A stretch of 64,000 bases of DNA. It comes from Phytophthora colocasiae (taxonomy: Eukaryota > Oomycota > Peronosporomycetes > Peronosporales > Peronosporaceae). Made by a program: the position numbers and the translations under genes. Shown in pieces: positions 19,890 through 29,715 of the stretch. The stretch covers positions 248,001 to 312,000 of the forward strand of contig JAGKQI010000050.1 in assembly GCA_018806915.1 (NCBI GenBank). Reading direction: 5' to 3'. The notes under the pieces were generated by a model. That model did no database searches. It saw only the letters and a program-made list of their open reading frames with translations, and had not been told where the DNA came from. How positions within the stretch are numbered: the stretch's first letter is position 1; the number at the start of each line of letters is the position of its first letter.

Positions 19890-20747
19890 CTACTTTATCT
19901 CGAGGTAGCAGGTCGGACAACGCAGTGTTTCGTTCAGCACGGGCACGATACACTCGTCGTGGAATTGGTGGCCGCACTGCAGTGCCGTCGCGAACACGGA
20001 AGACCGGCGTCTTCCACTAGAATTGACAGAACTAGTTCCAGTCTTGTCCCTCGCGACTTCACAGGCCAACGGCCCATTGCAGACTCCACACATTGCTAAA
20101 CCACCCAGGTCCCCAGTGCAGCTTCCGTCCTGGCTGGTTTTGTCGCTTAAAACGCTTAGGCTCTGCCGTCGACTACTGGTAGATGATGCTTCGGACGAAG
20201 ACAAGTTTTCCACAATGACCTGTGCAATGGCGTCTTCGCCATACAAGAACTCGGCGAAGATTTTGGCCACGTCAGTCTTAGCTATGATGCACGCGTGGTT
20301 CTTCCTGTCCAGCAGGAACTCGAGTGTGGACGCAAGCAGTTCCAGTAGCTTCTCTCTCCGAGCTTCAACGGTTCTGGGGCTAGAATTGCGCTGGAAAATG
20401 TGTTTCTTAGGGAACTCGCTGGTCAAGAAGGAAAACAGCCACGGACAGCCAGCGTTGCAGAAGTGTCCGTGCTGCAGCGCCAGCACCAGGCGTTTGTGCA
20501 GGACCTCAAAGTCTTCAAATGGTCGGGGGGAGCTCCAGGAATTGCTGCAGGTTAAGCTCTGCTGATTGTTGTTGGACTCGAATTTAGAGCTACGGCGCTG
20601 AACTTGAAGAATGAAGAGCGGGCGTTTGCTGTCGCGAGCAGACTGTAGCGTTAACTGTAGCGGTTCAAGCAGCGCCACGTAGGTTGGCAGCAGGGGGCTG
20701 AGCTTGGCTGACTGTGACCGCTTTCGTACACGTCTCGAGCCAACCAT
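19890..20747 (-). CDS. PX-like RING-H2 protein, array member 4
   Basis: A 285-residue protein. The PX-like region has SSPRPFEDFEVLHKRLVLAL, the family insert GHFCNAGCPWLFSFL (Gly replaces the usual Glu), FPKKHIF and LDRKNHACIIA. A Ser-rich linker leads to a C-terminal RING-H2 (CGVC ... CGHQFHDEC ... CPTC) with all eight ligands. ATG 20747 is the first in frame, with a core promoter directly upstream. It belongs with members 1-3 to the subgroup whose insert reads CPWL or CPYL. Predicted E3 ubiquitin ligase with phosphoinositide targeting (inference). Confidence 0.8.
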   Translation of the reverse strand: MVGSRRVRKRSQSAKLSPLLPTYVALLEPLQLTLQSARDSKRPLFILQVQRRSSKFESNNNQQSLTCSNSWSSPRPFEDFEVLHKRLVLALQHGHFCNAGCPWLFSFLTSEFPKKHIFQRNSSPRTVEARREKLLELLASTLEFLLDRKNHACIIAKTDVAKIFAEFLYGEDAIAQVIVENLSSSEASSTSSRRQSLSVLSDKTSQDGSCTGDLGGLAMCGVCNGPLACEVARDKTGTSSVNSSGRRRSSVFATALQCGHQFHDECIVPVLNETLRCPTCYLEIK

Positions 20748-20755
20748 GACTGCAA

Positions 20756-20771
20756 GAAGATCGCAAAGTGG
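20756..20771 (-). promoter_or_regulatory. Inr/FPR core promoter, PX member 4
   Basis: On the minus strand CCACTTTGCGATCTTC matches YCAYTYY perfectly and most of the flanking element. It is 9 nt upstream of the ATG at 20747, implying a very short leader. Confidence 0.5.
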
Positions 20772-21045
20772 CAAGTCTCACTTTAGCTTTGAAGACACCT
20801 CTTCGCACTACGCCGGGTACATGGGTCCAAAATATCCACACGGAATTGAATTGAATCTCGCCAATGAAGACGTCGCAGCAGAGCTGGTGTAGCTGTGTGG
20901 TACTAGTAAACAGCTTTGTCTCATAGTTGAAGTGCGACTAGCTACAGATCTACCAAGTCTTGTTAGTATGCGTTGAATTGATCTGTTTACTGCTAATAGT
21001 GTACACTTCCCTCTCTCTCTCTCCCTCTCTCTTTCCTGTCATACT

Positions 21046-21807
21046 CTATGCCTTCATATTGCTGTGGGTTCGGCATACAACGTGTCGACTGTGGCAGGCA
21101 TCGCACTCATGTTCCTCCTCTTCCTCTTCATCCTCCGACTCGCTGTCGTCGACGTCACTATCGGAGTCCAGCGAGTCTAGTGAGTCGCGGGTGACAGCAC
21201 TATACTCGGACGACGGTGAGTCGCTGGCGGTAGCGTTGGCCTCCAGGTCTTTCATCCCCTTGACCACGAAGCGGTTGAACTCAGCTGCCACGTCGTGCAT
21301 GAGCACGCGGCAGCTCTGGTTGCCTCTGTTCATAAGCGACGCCTGTACAGTAGTGAGGCAGCGGATGAGTGTCTGCTGCCGTGCTGCCACCACCTTCGGG
21401 CAGTTATTGCAGAAGAGTGACTTCTGTGGGAAATAGTGCTTCACCACCTTGTACAGCCACTTGCACTCGGCGCCGCACGAGTGGCCGTGCTGCATGCGCT
21501 TGAGCAGGCGCTTCTGGAAAGCGCGATACTCATCAAAGCTGCGACTGATGGTCCACGTCGAGGCTGACGCGAGCTTCGGCTGAGTATACTTCATGGTCAG
21601 TTGGTACTGCGTTTTTCCATTGACGCTGTCCGTCATGAGCTCCAGTGTCAAATTATCCAGCCATGCCACTGACTCGGGCACGGCCATGGGCCCGGCGCGC
21701 TTGAGACTTGCGGCGGAGCGCGGCGCCGAGCCGGCGCAACCTGTGCTGGTGGAGCTGGAGGTGCTGGCGGTGCTGCAGCTCGAGTTTTCGATCATGGTGC
21801 CCACCAT
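21046..21807 (-). CDS. PX-like protein, array member 5 (RING truncated)
   Basis: A 253-residue protein with the PX-like region ISRSFDEYRAFQKRLLKRM, insert GHSCGAECKWLYKVV, HYFPQKSLF, LMNRGNQSCRVLM and an acidic tail. Near the end HECDACHSRHVVC keeps two or three cysteines where relatives begin their RING, but the frame stops eight residues later, so the finger is incomplete. It is the first of the CKWL/CRWL subgroup (members 5-9). ATG 21807 or 21795 could serve; the earlier is given. I saw no RING continuation in other frames downstream. Function unknown. Confidence 0.78.
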   Translation of the reverse strand: MVGTMIENSSCSTASTSSSTSTGCAGSAPRSAASLKRAGPMAVPESVAWLDNLTLELMTDSVNGKTQYQLTMKYTQPKLASASTWTISRSFDEYRAFQKRLLKRMQHGHSCGAECKWLYKVVKHYFPQKSLFCNNCPKVVAARQQTLIRCLTTVQASLMNRGNQSCRVLMHDVAAEFNRFVVKGMKDLEANATASDSPSSEYSAVTRDSLDSLDSDSDVDDSESEDEEEEEEHECDACHSRHVVCRTHSNMKA

Positions 21808-22901
21808 TTTCCTGTATCTGTTGGTTGGTAGTGTTTAAAAGACGATCCTTCTGTGTTTCTTAAACTATCCGCTCTATACAAATTGTTCCGTCGCCTTCGG
21901 ACCAAGTCGTCGAATGACCGTAGGTTTGACGGCGACAGAACAAAACCATCCGATTGGCTGAAATAAAAAGTAACCGCCTGGAGTCACTCATTCTTCCGAA
22001 ATGCACCCATAGAGAACAAGGATGATCCGTTGGTGTCAGAATGCACCAACAAATGGCAACTCGGATAAGGTAGAGCGTACGACATCGATGTTGAGCAAGC
22101 TTTTTCTTGTACGAAGTCAATATGCACGCAATATGCACGTTTGCCAGGCTGGCAACCTGTCCAGTCATCCCAGGGGCGCGTCATCAGAGGCGTTACAGAC
22201 CCGTTGCTGCGCGGCATTTGGCTGCGCGAGCGGACGATGTTGGTGCTCGGACGACGACGAAGGCGAGAGACGGAGCCGGCGACTTGCACTGCGGCGCCAC
22301 AAGAACAGCGGTGGCTGACGTGGATCGCACCGACGACGTCCTTCCTCGCTGGTCTCCGTTCCGCTGGAGAGAGTCTCTGTTCCTGAATCTCTGGGCTGGG
22401 CCCCATCTTGTTGCCCAGTCCGTCGTAACGTCGCCCGAGTTCCCACCTTACGTTTCGCGCAAACCAAGCGGTTGGATGGCTTCGGCTGCTTCAAGTTTGA
22501 ACTATTGCTTGCCATGAGACGATGCGGTGCCGACACCACAACGACGACCAGCTCCGCTGGAACAGCGGCATCTTCACTTGGTGTGGACTGGAAAATCCAG
22601 CTACGTACATGTACCGGTAGCACGTGGAGTCAAGTACCCGTCCAGCTGGAGGCTGGACGTCCGGCGTCGTCGGCGACGAAACGACTGCAACGACTGCTAC
22701 ATACGACCCAAGCACCATCCGGCCGCTGGATCGTGCATAAGTACGCACGTTTGTTGCAGCCTCCACGGCACCGCGCTTTTGAATCTGGAAGTGTCCAACA
22801 CGATACACGATACACGAAACCAAAATCCAGAGGAACTGCATAATTTACATGATTGAATTCTCTAGGCTTCTGCTTAAATACTAGCATACTAGCTACATGG
22901 T
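21808..22901. other. Intergenic within PX array
   Basis: About 1.1 kb between members 5 and 6. Several overlapping open frames, all Arg/Thr-rich and without a recognisable domain. No clear repeat. Confidence 0.4.
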
Positions 22902-23666
22902 TTAAACGGGCGAGCTCATGGTGCGGTCGAGGCTGAGATGTTCCATGGGCAGGCTCCATCCTGTGAACATATCGTCGTCGTAGTTAACCGTGTCCTCATT
23001 CTCTTCCTCATCCTCGCGTTCATCTGAAGAGGCTGAAGATGTGAAGGACGGTAACGAGTTTGCTGGAGTCTCGAGTTCTGAGGCTGTGGTGGGCGTCACT
23101 GGTGGCGTCACGCCGTCGGCACTCTGGTTATCGTCCCCTACGAGGAAAATTGCGAACTCCTGGCTCACGGCCTCCATCATAACCTTGCAGCTGCGGTTGC
23201 CGTGGTTCACCACGGATGCCTGCACCGTGTTGAGTAGTTGTAGCAGTGACTTGCGTCGCAGGTCCACGATCGGTGGGTAGCGCGAGCCGAGTAGTGTGGG
23301 CTTAGGAAAATGTTTCTTGATGGTGCTGTGGAGCCAACGGCATTCGGCCTTGCAGCTGTGCTTGGGCTGAAGCTGGCGTAGTAGACGCTTCTGGAACGCC
23401 TTGAGCTGGTCGAACGTACACTTCACGTCCCAGTGCGTGGCTGAAAAGCCCTCCGGGTGATACTCCACGCGCAGGTTGTACGTGACTGCAGAGCGGATGG
23501 AATTCGTTGTGGTCATCTCGAGTTTGATGTCTTTGAGCCATGCCACGTCCTCGGGCAGCGGCTTGACGGCCGGGGATGATCGCTTGCGCGATGCGAACGA
23601 GTTGTAACTTTGCAGCGGTACTTGCGCAGTACTACCTGTAGAATTCATCGTAGTAGGAGAGGTCAT
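22902..23666 (-). CDS. PX-like protein, array member 6 (no RING)
   Basis: A 254-residue protein with KPLPEDVAWLKDIKLEM, the PX-like block CTFDQLKAFQKRLLRQL, insert KHSCKAECRWLHSTI, KKHFPKPTLL and VNHGNRSCKVMM, followed by an acidic tail (SSASSDEREDEEENEDTV) and no cysteine cluster. It therefore lacks the RING entirely. ATG 23666 is supported by an initiator about 15-30 nt upstream. Possibly a competitor or adaptor for the RING-bearing paralogues (speculation). Confidence 0.78.
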   Translation of the reverse strand: MTSPTTMNSTGSTAQVPLQSYNSFASRKRSSPAVKPLPEDVAWLKDIKLEMTTTNSIRSAVTYNLRVEYHPEGFSATHWDVKCTFDQLKAFQKRLLRQLQPKHSCKAECRWLHSTIKKHFPKPTLLGSRYPPIVDLRRKSLLQLLNTVQASVVNHGNRSCKVMMEAVSQEFAIFLVGDDNQSADGVTPPVTPTTASELETPANSLPSFTSSASSDEREDEEENEDTVNYDDDMFTGWSLPMEHLSLDRTMSSPV

Positions 23667-23680
23667 GTGTGCTATAGGAA

Positions 23681-23696
23681 GCGAGTTCTGAAATGG
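23681..23696 (-). promoter_or_regulatory. Inr core promoter, PX member 6
   Basis: On the minus strand CCATTTCAGAACTCGC has a perfect initiator (CCATTTC) and a partial flanking element, 15 nt upstream of the ATG at 23666. Confidence 0.45.
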
Positions 23697-24661
23697 TCAA
23701 GTTGAGGCGTGGCATACGCACGGTTCTGACAGCCGATTTAACCGCTGGCGAGCGCCAATTGGACAACCGGTGGCGTGCAGCTCCGGCCAGACGATTATGA
23801 AAGCTCCGTACCATCACTTTTTCAGAGCCGTAAGCGCAGCGCAGCGATTTTTCTCGGTGGAATGGGATGTGACCATCACGTGTTGACGCCCACGCGTATG
23901 GTCGAGAGCTTCACTCGTCGCTGGATAGCCGCAATAATCCACTCGATCTACTGTTCAACACGGCAAACCCGATCTCGCGCTTGATCAAGCGCTTTGCCGT
24001 TGAGCGGCTCGACTCACGAACCGTGAGTCACGATTCAGAATACCGTGTGCTGCAAACTTGCAACGAAGCGGTAAGACACGGCTTCACTGCGTCCATAATA
24101 CACATACACACCTACAGTAGATTTATTTGGTCTAAAAGTAGCCCCAAAAAGCACGCCGCGTGCAGTTGTACAGATACACTGGAAAGCGCAGGTGGATTGC
24201 AAACACCCAATGCTTTTACCGCAGCCGGGTGGGTGTCTGGCAGGCACACGCGGAGATCGCAGTTTGATCATGGGTAAGACAGCTACATGTATATGGCATG
24301 CACACCTAGTATCCAGCTTTCGTATCAACAAGGCAGGACCAGAACAACATCCTGTGGTCGCAAATGACGACTAGCAATCGATGTGAATGTATGTTGTGCG
24401 TCATTGCACTGCTATTCGTGAAGTATTACTCGCCCCTGTAGCGTATCTTCATGTCGCTGCAGTAGCTGCACGAGTGGCTACACCGACCGGCAACTTGCTC
24501 AGCTCAATCTTTCTTTTTGCATCAAACATCATCATCTTTGCTGCAGCGATTGTGCCAATGTCCTTTTGTCCCGGGTTGCTTCGTTCGCTGACGCCGGGTT
24601 TTGTTTCGCGCTATCCGTAGGATATATCTTCCATCGATATGTGTTTTCATAGGCCCTGGCT
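23697..24661. other. Intergenic within PX array
   Basis: About 1 kb between members 6 and 7 without a recognisable gene, repeat or RNA. Confidence 0.4.
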
Positions 24662-25315
24662 TCATTTGCGGATACGAGAAAGAGTTCGAAGGCTCGCAAG
24701 TCGCCTCCCTAAAGTGTTTGGCAGCTTGAGAAAGCCCTGGCGATGCGGTACTGATAAAGCGAGAGAAGTTCGCGAGAGAGAAGTCCGGTCGCCGGCTAGA
24801 AACGTCGAAAAGGTACTGAGCACACCTCCCATCAGCACCACGCAACCGTGGTTGCCATGTGTAACTAAAGTTGCCTGGATCGTGGTCAGCGCTCGAAGTA
24901 GCGCTGCTCGTCGTCGCTCGGTCTTGAGTGCGCTCGGGGTGAACCTGGCTTGATCCTTGGGGAAATGCTGCTTAACGACGTTGTACAGCCACTTGCACTC
25001 GGATGAGCAGTTGTGTCCTAGCCGGAGTTCCTGTAGCAAATTCTTGCGGAGCTCGCAGTAGTCTTTGAACGGCCGACTCTGACACCACGATGCTGCTCCC
25101 ACCGACAGCTGAGACTTTTGGTGCTTCCTGCGCACTACGAGGTCGAATCGAATGGTTTGGTGAGGCTTGTGACTAATCTCCACGTCGAGCGTGAGGTCTC
25201 GCAGCCATAGCACCACCTCTGGCTCTGCGAGGGGTGTGTGCAGCAGGGTCTTGAGACTCATAGAGGCGGGAGACGCCTGTGATCCTGGCGAAGGGGAATA
25301 CTTGGAACGGAGCAT
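24662..25315 (-). CDS. PX-like protein, array member 7 (no RING)
   Basis: A 217-residue protein from the ATG at 25315 (MLRSKYSPSPGSQAS). An in-frame ATG at 25519 would add 68 residues unlike any relative, so I prefer the shorter form. The PX-like region has VVLWLRDLTLDVEI, CQSRPFKDYCELRKNLL, insert GHNCSSECKWLYNVV, KQHFPKD and VTHGNHGCVVLM. The protein then ends in a short basic tail with no acidic linker and no RING. It is the most reduced member. Function unknown. Confidence 0.72.
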   Translation of the reverse strand: MLRSKYSPSPGSQASPASMSLKTLLHTPLAEPEVVLWLRDLTLDVEISHKPHQTIRFDLVVRRKHQKSQLSVGAASWCQSRPFKDYCELRKNLLQELRLGHNCSSECKWLYNVVKQHFPKDQARFTPSALKTERRRAALLRALTTIQATLVTHGNHGCVVLMGGVLSTFSTFLAGDRTSLSRTSLALSVPHRQGFLKLPNTLGRRLASLRTLSRIRK

Positions 25316-25977
25316 CGAGCGAGGTCTTTTAGATGTGGTGAAATACGTAAAGCGCGACCAGCGGGAGCGAGCGGTTAGACGCACAGCAATTCGAGGCGAG
25401 AACACGCCGCAGAAGTTTGAAAAGTTTCCTAGAGGGCTGACATGTTCAGAGCACAAGCAAAGAAGCCGGGGTTGGACACGTCTGCCAATCCTCCCGCCTG
25501 ACTCGAGTGCGAAGGTCATGGCAACTCAGTCTGTGTGGAACATCCACAGACAGACCTCATCTTAGACCTGGTCGTCCTGTGCAATACTAGTACAGTATGT
25601 GTGTCATGAACCGTAAGTGGCACTTAAAGTGCTGAGCTCGGGACACCAGATTGGATTGAATCAAGTACAGCAGCATTACTGACGAGCGCTGTGGAAACCA
25701 TTGCACGTAGTGGCCATCGGGTGCGTTCGGCACGTTGAAGTGTCACTTCAACTAGATCCATGCAACAAGAAGCACATACGTGTACGACAAGATCAACTGG
25801 GGAACAATGCCATCAGTTCGCGGGCTGTGTGATCGAGACCCACACCGTAGCCGTGGTGAGTAGTAGGTGCATTGCTTCTCTGTAGAGGTAAACTTCTGCT
25901 CAGCGCGCGCCACAGCTTGACCCTAAATAATTCACGTGTTATTAAATTTTGTGTGCAAATAGCTGCCGCTGTTGTCT
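25316..25977. other. Intergenic within PX array
   Basis: Between members 7 and 8. It may hold the leader of member 7 or, if the ATG at 25519 is used, part of its coding sequence. No other gene seen. Confidence 0.4.
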
Positions 25978-26700
25978 TCACTGACCGGGCTCGGACTTGC
26001 AGTATCCGCGGCCGCTCCTGCTGCCATAAAGATCGTCGAATGGCGAGACATCCTCGTTGTACTCCTCGTCACTGCTGCAGTTCGACGCGAAGCTTGCCGA
26101 TGAGTCACGCGTGCTCTGGTCAGAGCTACATCTACTCAGCACCATGACTACATCCGGCAGCTTGGCATTCTCACCCAGAATAAAGGTGGCAAACTCCCTA
26201 CATACATCGCGCACAAGCACATTGCAGCCCTGATTGCCCCGGTTGACCAGCGATGCCTGTAGCGTACGCAGAACACGAGTGAGCGCTTGTCTCCTGGACT
26301 CTGCTGTGCGTAGCGAGTTGATTGCGAGTAGTTTAGGCTTGGGAAAGTGGTTCTTCACTACGGCGTAAAGCCACTTGCACTCCGCAGGGCACGCATGACC
26401 CGGTCGTAGGCGACGCAGCAACTGCTTACGGAAACGTCTATAAGCTTCGAACGGATGGCTAACCGTCCAAACGAGTTCTGGATCCTGGAAACATGGCGGA
26501 GTGTAACTTGCCTGCACCTCATACTGCACTTTCGAGCTTGTGCCCGTACTACCAGCTCTTGTAGTAGTGCGCAGACTTAGCTGTAGGTGCTCGAGCCAGG
26601 CTGTGGCCTCAGGCAGCTCCACTGACCCCGCGCGCTTGCGGTAGTAGCTGGAGAAGTTGATGATCGGCATGCTGCACGTGGCTGTGGAAGATATGCCCAT
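25978..26700 (-). CDS. PX-like protein, array member 8 (no RING)
   Basis: A 240-residue protein. YYRKRAGSVELPEATAWL leads into the PX-like region: VSHPFEAYRRFRKQLLRRL, insert GHACPAECKWLYAVV, KNHFPKPKLL and VNRGNQGCNVLV. The acidic tail (SSDEEYNEDVSPFDD) ends without cysteines, so there is no RING. ATG 26700 is the first in frame. The region is close to members 5 and 9 in the insert and helix motifs. Function unknown. Confidence 0.78.
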   Translation of the reverse strand: MGISSTATCSMPIINFSSYYRKRAGSVELPEATAWLEHLQLSLRTTTRAGSTGTSSKVQYEVQASYTPPCFQDPELVWTVSHPFEAYRRFRKQLLRRLRPGHACPAECKWLYAVVKNHFPKPKLLAINSLRTAESRRQALTRVLRTLQASLVNRGNQGCNVLVRDVCREFATFILGENAKLPDVVMVLSRCSSDQSTRDSSASFASNCSSDEEYNEDVSPFDDLYGSRSGRGYCKSEPGQ

Positions 26701-26738
26701 GGTATAGTTGACTCTGAAGAGCAAGTGACTTCAACGAA

Positions 26739-26755
26739 GCAAAACCGGTAATGAA
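26739..26755 (-). promoter_or_regulatory. Inr/FPR-like motif, PX member 8
   Basis: On the minus strand TTCATTACCGGTTTTGC matches 13 of 16 consensus positions, 39 nt upstream of the ATG at 26700. Confidence 0.4.
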
Positions 26756-27455
26756 GTCAAAGGCCGACCATGCGGCCGACCCCGCACGCGACATGTATGG
26801 TCAAGGTCGGTTAGCCTTGATGGCTGCCACTCTACCCGGTATTGTCCTGTGCTGAATTTTGGCCCAAACATTGTTGGCTAGAATAGCGTGGAATTCTTAC
26901 CAGGTATTTTATGTGGTAGGTGGGTGTGGTGATATGCATGCAGGCACCGCTCAAGCCACACTGTAGAGGCTGCAGTACAAAGATCGATTGCCACTACCAC
27001 AAGGTAGTCCCGTGTATATTGGCTGCATCTATTCGGTAAAACCGCACACAATGTACTAAGCTAAGCAGCCATTCATCGTTGCCATCAGAATGCATGCAGA
27101 GGCTCATTTGCAAGGCAGAAGAGAAAGAAGAAGTACGAATCGAAGCGATTGCTGTCAACGGTGACAACCGTTTTGCGACAGAGGACACAGTTTGGTTCTC
27201 AAGGCTACTTGGCGTCACGTCTTGAAGCCCATTGAAGCGAACGCTAGCTGTCAAAGAGACATTTACACCACTAGGCTTGAAATTCTTTGACCACGAAGGT
27301 TAGCAGGCTGTCGTCTGCGGCTAAAACGATTTCTGCTCAGTTTGTCACGTCACCTTTATCCAAAAAGCGCGACCACAATGGACTACTGCATCTGGTACAT
27401 TTCATGGTTATATCTGCTGAAACATTGCCCTTATATCACCTGGATTTCAAGTTGT
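26756..27455. other. Intergenic within PX array
   Basis: About 0.7 kb between members 8 and 9. No recognisable gene or repeat. Confidence 0.4.
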
Positions 27456-28298
27456 TCACTGGCACAGCGGGCACTTGCCTTCTTCGTCAAGCGTCGGGAG
27501 GATACAAATGTCGTGGAATTGGTGGCCGCAGTCAAATGTGGCGGTGGTGCAGTAAGGCGAAGTGCAAGTAGCAATTTCCTCTAGTGCGTCCAGACTCAGT
27601 CCGCACAGTCCACACTCAAAGTCAGCGAAATCATCGTCGAACTCGAAGTCCAGAACGAGGTTCTCCTCGTCAGATGTGAACGAAACCACCGACGACGTAA
27701 TTTCATCCTCAGTAGCCTCATCCGGTGACGAGCTTGTGGACTTGGTCGAATCTGTGGATGCTGTTGAGGCCGAAGCTGTGTGCTTGAGCTGCTGCACCTG
27801 CTCCTCTTTGCAGTCGGCTAGCAGGAAGGAGGCGAATTCGTGACTGACCTGATCACGAAGGATAGCACAACCGAGGTTGCCATGGTTGACTAGAGAGGCC
27901 TTAACTGTGGTCATGAGACGCAGAAGCGACAGTCGCCGACTCTCAATTGTGCTGGGGCAGTTCTTGCAAAACAAAGAGGCCTTGGGGAAGTGGTTTTTCA
28001 CCACATTCACCAGCCACTTGCATTCCGCGTTGCACTTGTGTCTAGGTTGAAGCGCCTTCACCAGTCGGCGCTGCAGTGCACGGTATTCGTCGAACGTGTG
28101 TGATACTGTCCAAGACGAAGGTTGGAGTCCTGTTCCGGGCGTGTACAAGAGCTGCAACTCGTACAGCGTGTTGTTTCGCTTGACGAGGCTCATCTTCTTG
28201 TTGGCGCACGTGGTCATGTCCAGTGCGAGGTTCTCCATCCACGCTACACTTGCTGGTAGTGCCAATGGCTTAGCACGCTTTAGACTTCCTGCCTTCAT
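27456..28298 (-). CDS. PX-like RING-H2 protein, array member 9
   Basis: A 280-residue protein. LKRAKPLALPASVAWMENL leads to the PX-like region: VSHTFDEYRALQRRLVKAL, insert RHKCNAECKWLVNVV, KNHFPKASLF and VNHGNLGCAIL. A Ser/Thr/Asp-rich linker precedes a C-terminal RING-H2 (CGLC, then an insert containing TSPYC, then CGHQFHDIC ... CPLC). It is the only CKWL-subgroup member with a complete RING, so the RING is probably ancestral to both subgroups and lost in members 5-8. ATG 28298 is the first in frame. Predicted membrane-targeted E3 ubiquitin ligase (inference). Confidence 0.8.
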   Translation of the reverse strand: MKAGSLKRAKPLALPASVAWMENLALDMTTCANKKMSLVKRNNTLYELQLLYTPGTGLQPSSWTVSHTFDEYRALQRRLVKALQPRHKCNAECKWLVNVVKNHFPKASLFCKNCPSTIESRRLSLLRLMTTVKASLVNHGNLGCAILRDQVSHEFASFLLADCKEEQVQQLKHTASASTASTDSTKSTSSSPDEATEDEITSSVVSFTSDEENLVLDFEFDDDFADFECGLCGLSLDALEEIATCTSPYCTTATFDCGHQFHDICILPTLDEEGKCPLCQ

Positions 28299-28924
28299 GT
28301 TCGTTGTCCTGAAGTTTGGTAATGTGGGCTTCACTGGCAGCGCAACATCAAGGCGAATGATGGTCGTTGCAGCTGATTACGAGGGAATTTTCGTGCCCTA
28401 CCCTCGAGAGTCTTTTTTCACCCAATAGGTGAAAGGAAAAATGAATTTTAACCAATGAAAAGATGGCATGGCATCCGTCGGATTATTCGACGCTAGCGGA
28501 TGACGCTCCAGACACTTCAGGCTTTTCCAACGGTAGGATAAGTCCGAGGACGAAGGAATGGTAACGCAGAGCGAGTGAGTTGAGTTTCATGTGTTTGCGT
28601 GGATGGATTTGGTGTCGTTGCTGCTTGCTTGGCGATCGCTGTGCATGTCAAGCGTCAACGGTTCGTGTGCCATAGCGTTTGAGAAAGCAAGCACCACAAG
28701 CCATTCACTTTTGCGCGTGCATTCAAAATGTTGGTGCCGGTACGATTTGGCCTCCAACCTCCATTGCGCATGCCACTGACCAAGTTGTGCACCAACTCTC
28801 CGCGATGAACCGCTGCGGTACGCTCTGCCCCATGGAGCTCATACGGCGTCCCTGGAGCGGTAAACTTTGAAGGGGATTTTGCAACTTGTAACTAAATAGA
28901 AGTGGCTTCACATTTTACAGCGTT
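28299..28924. other. Intergenic, right end of PX array
   Basis: 5' flank of member 9. A weak initiator-like TCATTCG lies about 60 nt upstream of its ATG. Nothing else recognised. Confidence 0.4.
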
Positions 28925-29440
28925 TTAGACGCCCTCACCAGAAATTTCAGGCTGCTGCCTTGACGAGGCATTGGCGAGGCAAGTCGCCACGGCGGCGACC
29001 ATCTCCCCAAAGAATTCTTGGTATTCCAGCTGAGCATCAACATGATCTGCCCGTCTTGCCACCACCAGCCAGTGTCGAGGACAAGATGCAAATAATAGTG
29101 GTATCACTGTATTGGTATAAACTCTTCTCGTCTCTCGCAGCTATCAGGTTTGCTGCGCGGACCTTGTTGTTGGTGTCTTGGTGCCCACTTTCAATGGATT
29201 CTCTCTTGGCTGTGTCTAGATCATGTCAATTCGCAATTGCAACCGCGTGCCGTTGATGCTTGCACTTGGTGATCTTCTTCCTCGCTTTGATAATGCTCGC
29301 AGCTGCCTCATGCAAGAGCTCCAGAATTCTTGCCCTGCTTGGTCTGTCGAAATCTCCTCCTTGAAATAAAACCCGATTTCGTTGTTCCCACAAACACACA
29401 ATACAATTGCTGCTTGAATGCGCCATAACCGTTCCCACAC
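28925..29440 (-). mobile_element. Probable LINE (non-LTR retrotransposon) 3' tail relic
   Basis: Two minus-strand frames together read RLWRIQAAIV, then LWEQRNRVLFQGGDF, resembling the W-x-x-RN-x-x-x-F block near the C-terminus of LINE-type reverse transcriptase ORFs. The frames are shifted against each other, so the copy is dead. The relic at 32403-32825 carries the same QAAIV/W/RN motif. The boundaries are uncertain. Confidence 0.35.
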
Positions 29441-29715
29441 GGCTTCAATCGCTTCTGCTCATACATACAACATTTCTTATCTTGGGCAGGGTGGTAGGTA
29501 ATACCTACGGTACCTGTACGGTTGCGCTTAGCAGTGTCGATTTGCTTCGGCTACGCGGCCTACATGCACCTAGTACATATCACACAAGTCCAAGCAGTTT
29601 CAACACAACTGGTGTTCATTATTGAACACCATGAACCAGTATTACCGAACATTACGCTAAGCAGGATTCCGGAACATGCTCAACAACTATGATGCTGATG
29701 CGGATCCACCAGCGC
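29441..29715. other. 3' flank of ECM4-like transferase 1
   Basis: No gene recognised between the LINE relic and the stop codon of the transferase. Confidence 0.4.

Noticed and set aside
24662..25519. Longer start (25519) for PX member 7
   Set aside because: The extra 68 residues resemble no paralogue, while the start at 25315 gives the usual N-terminus.
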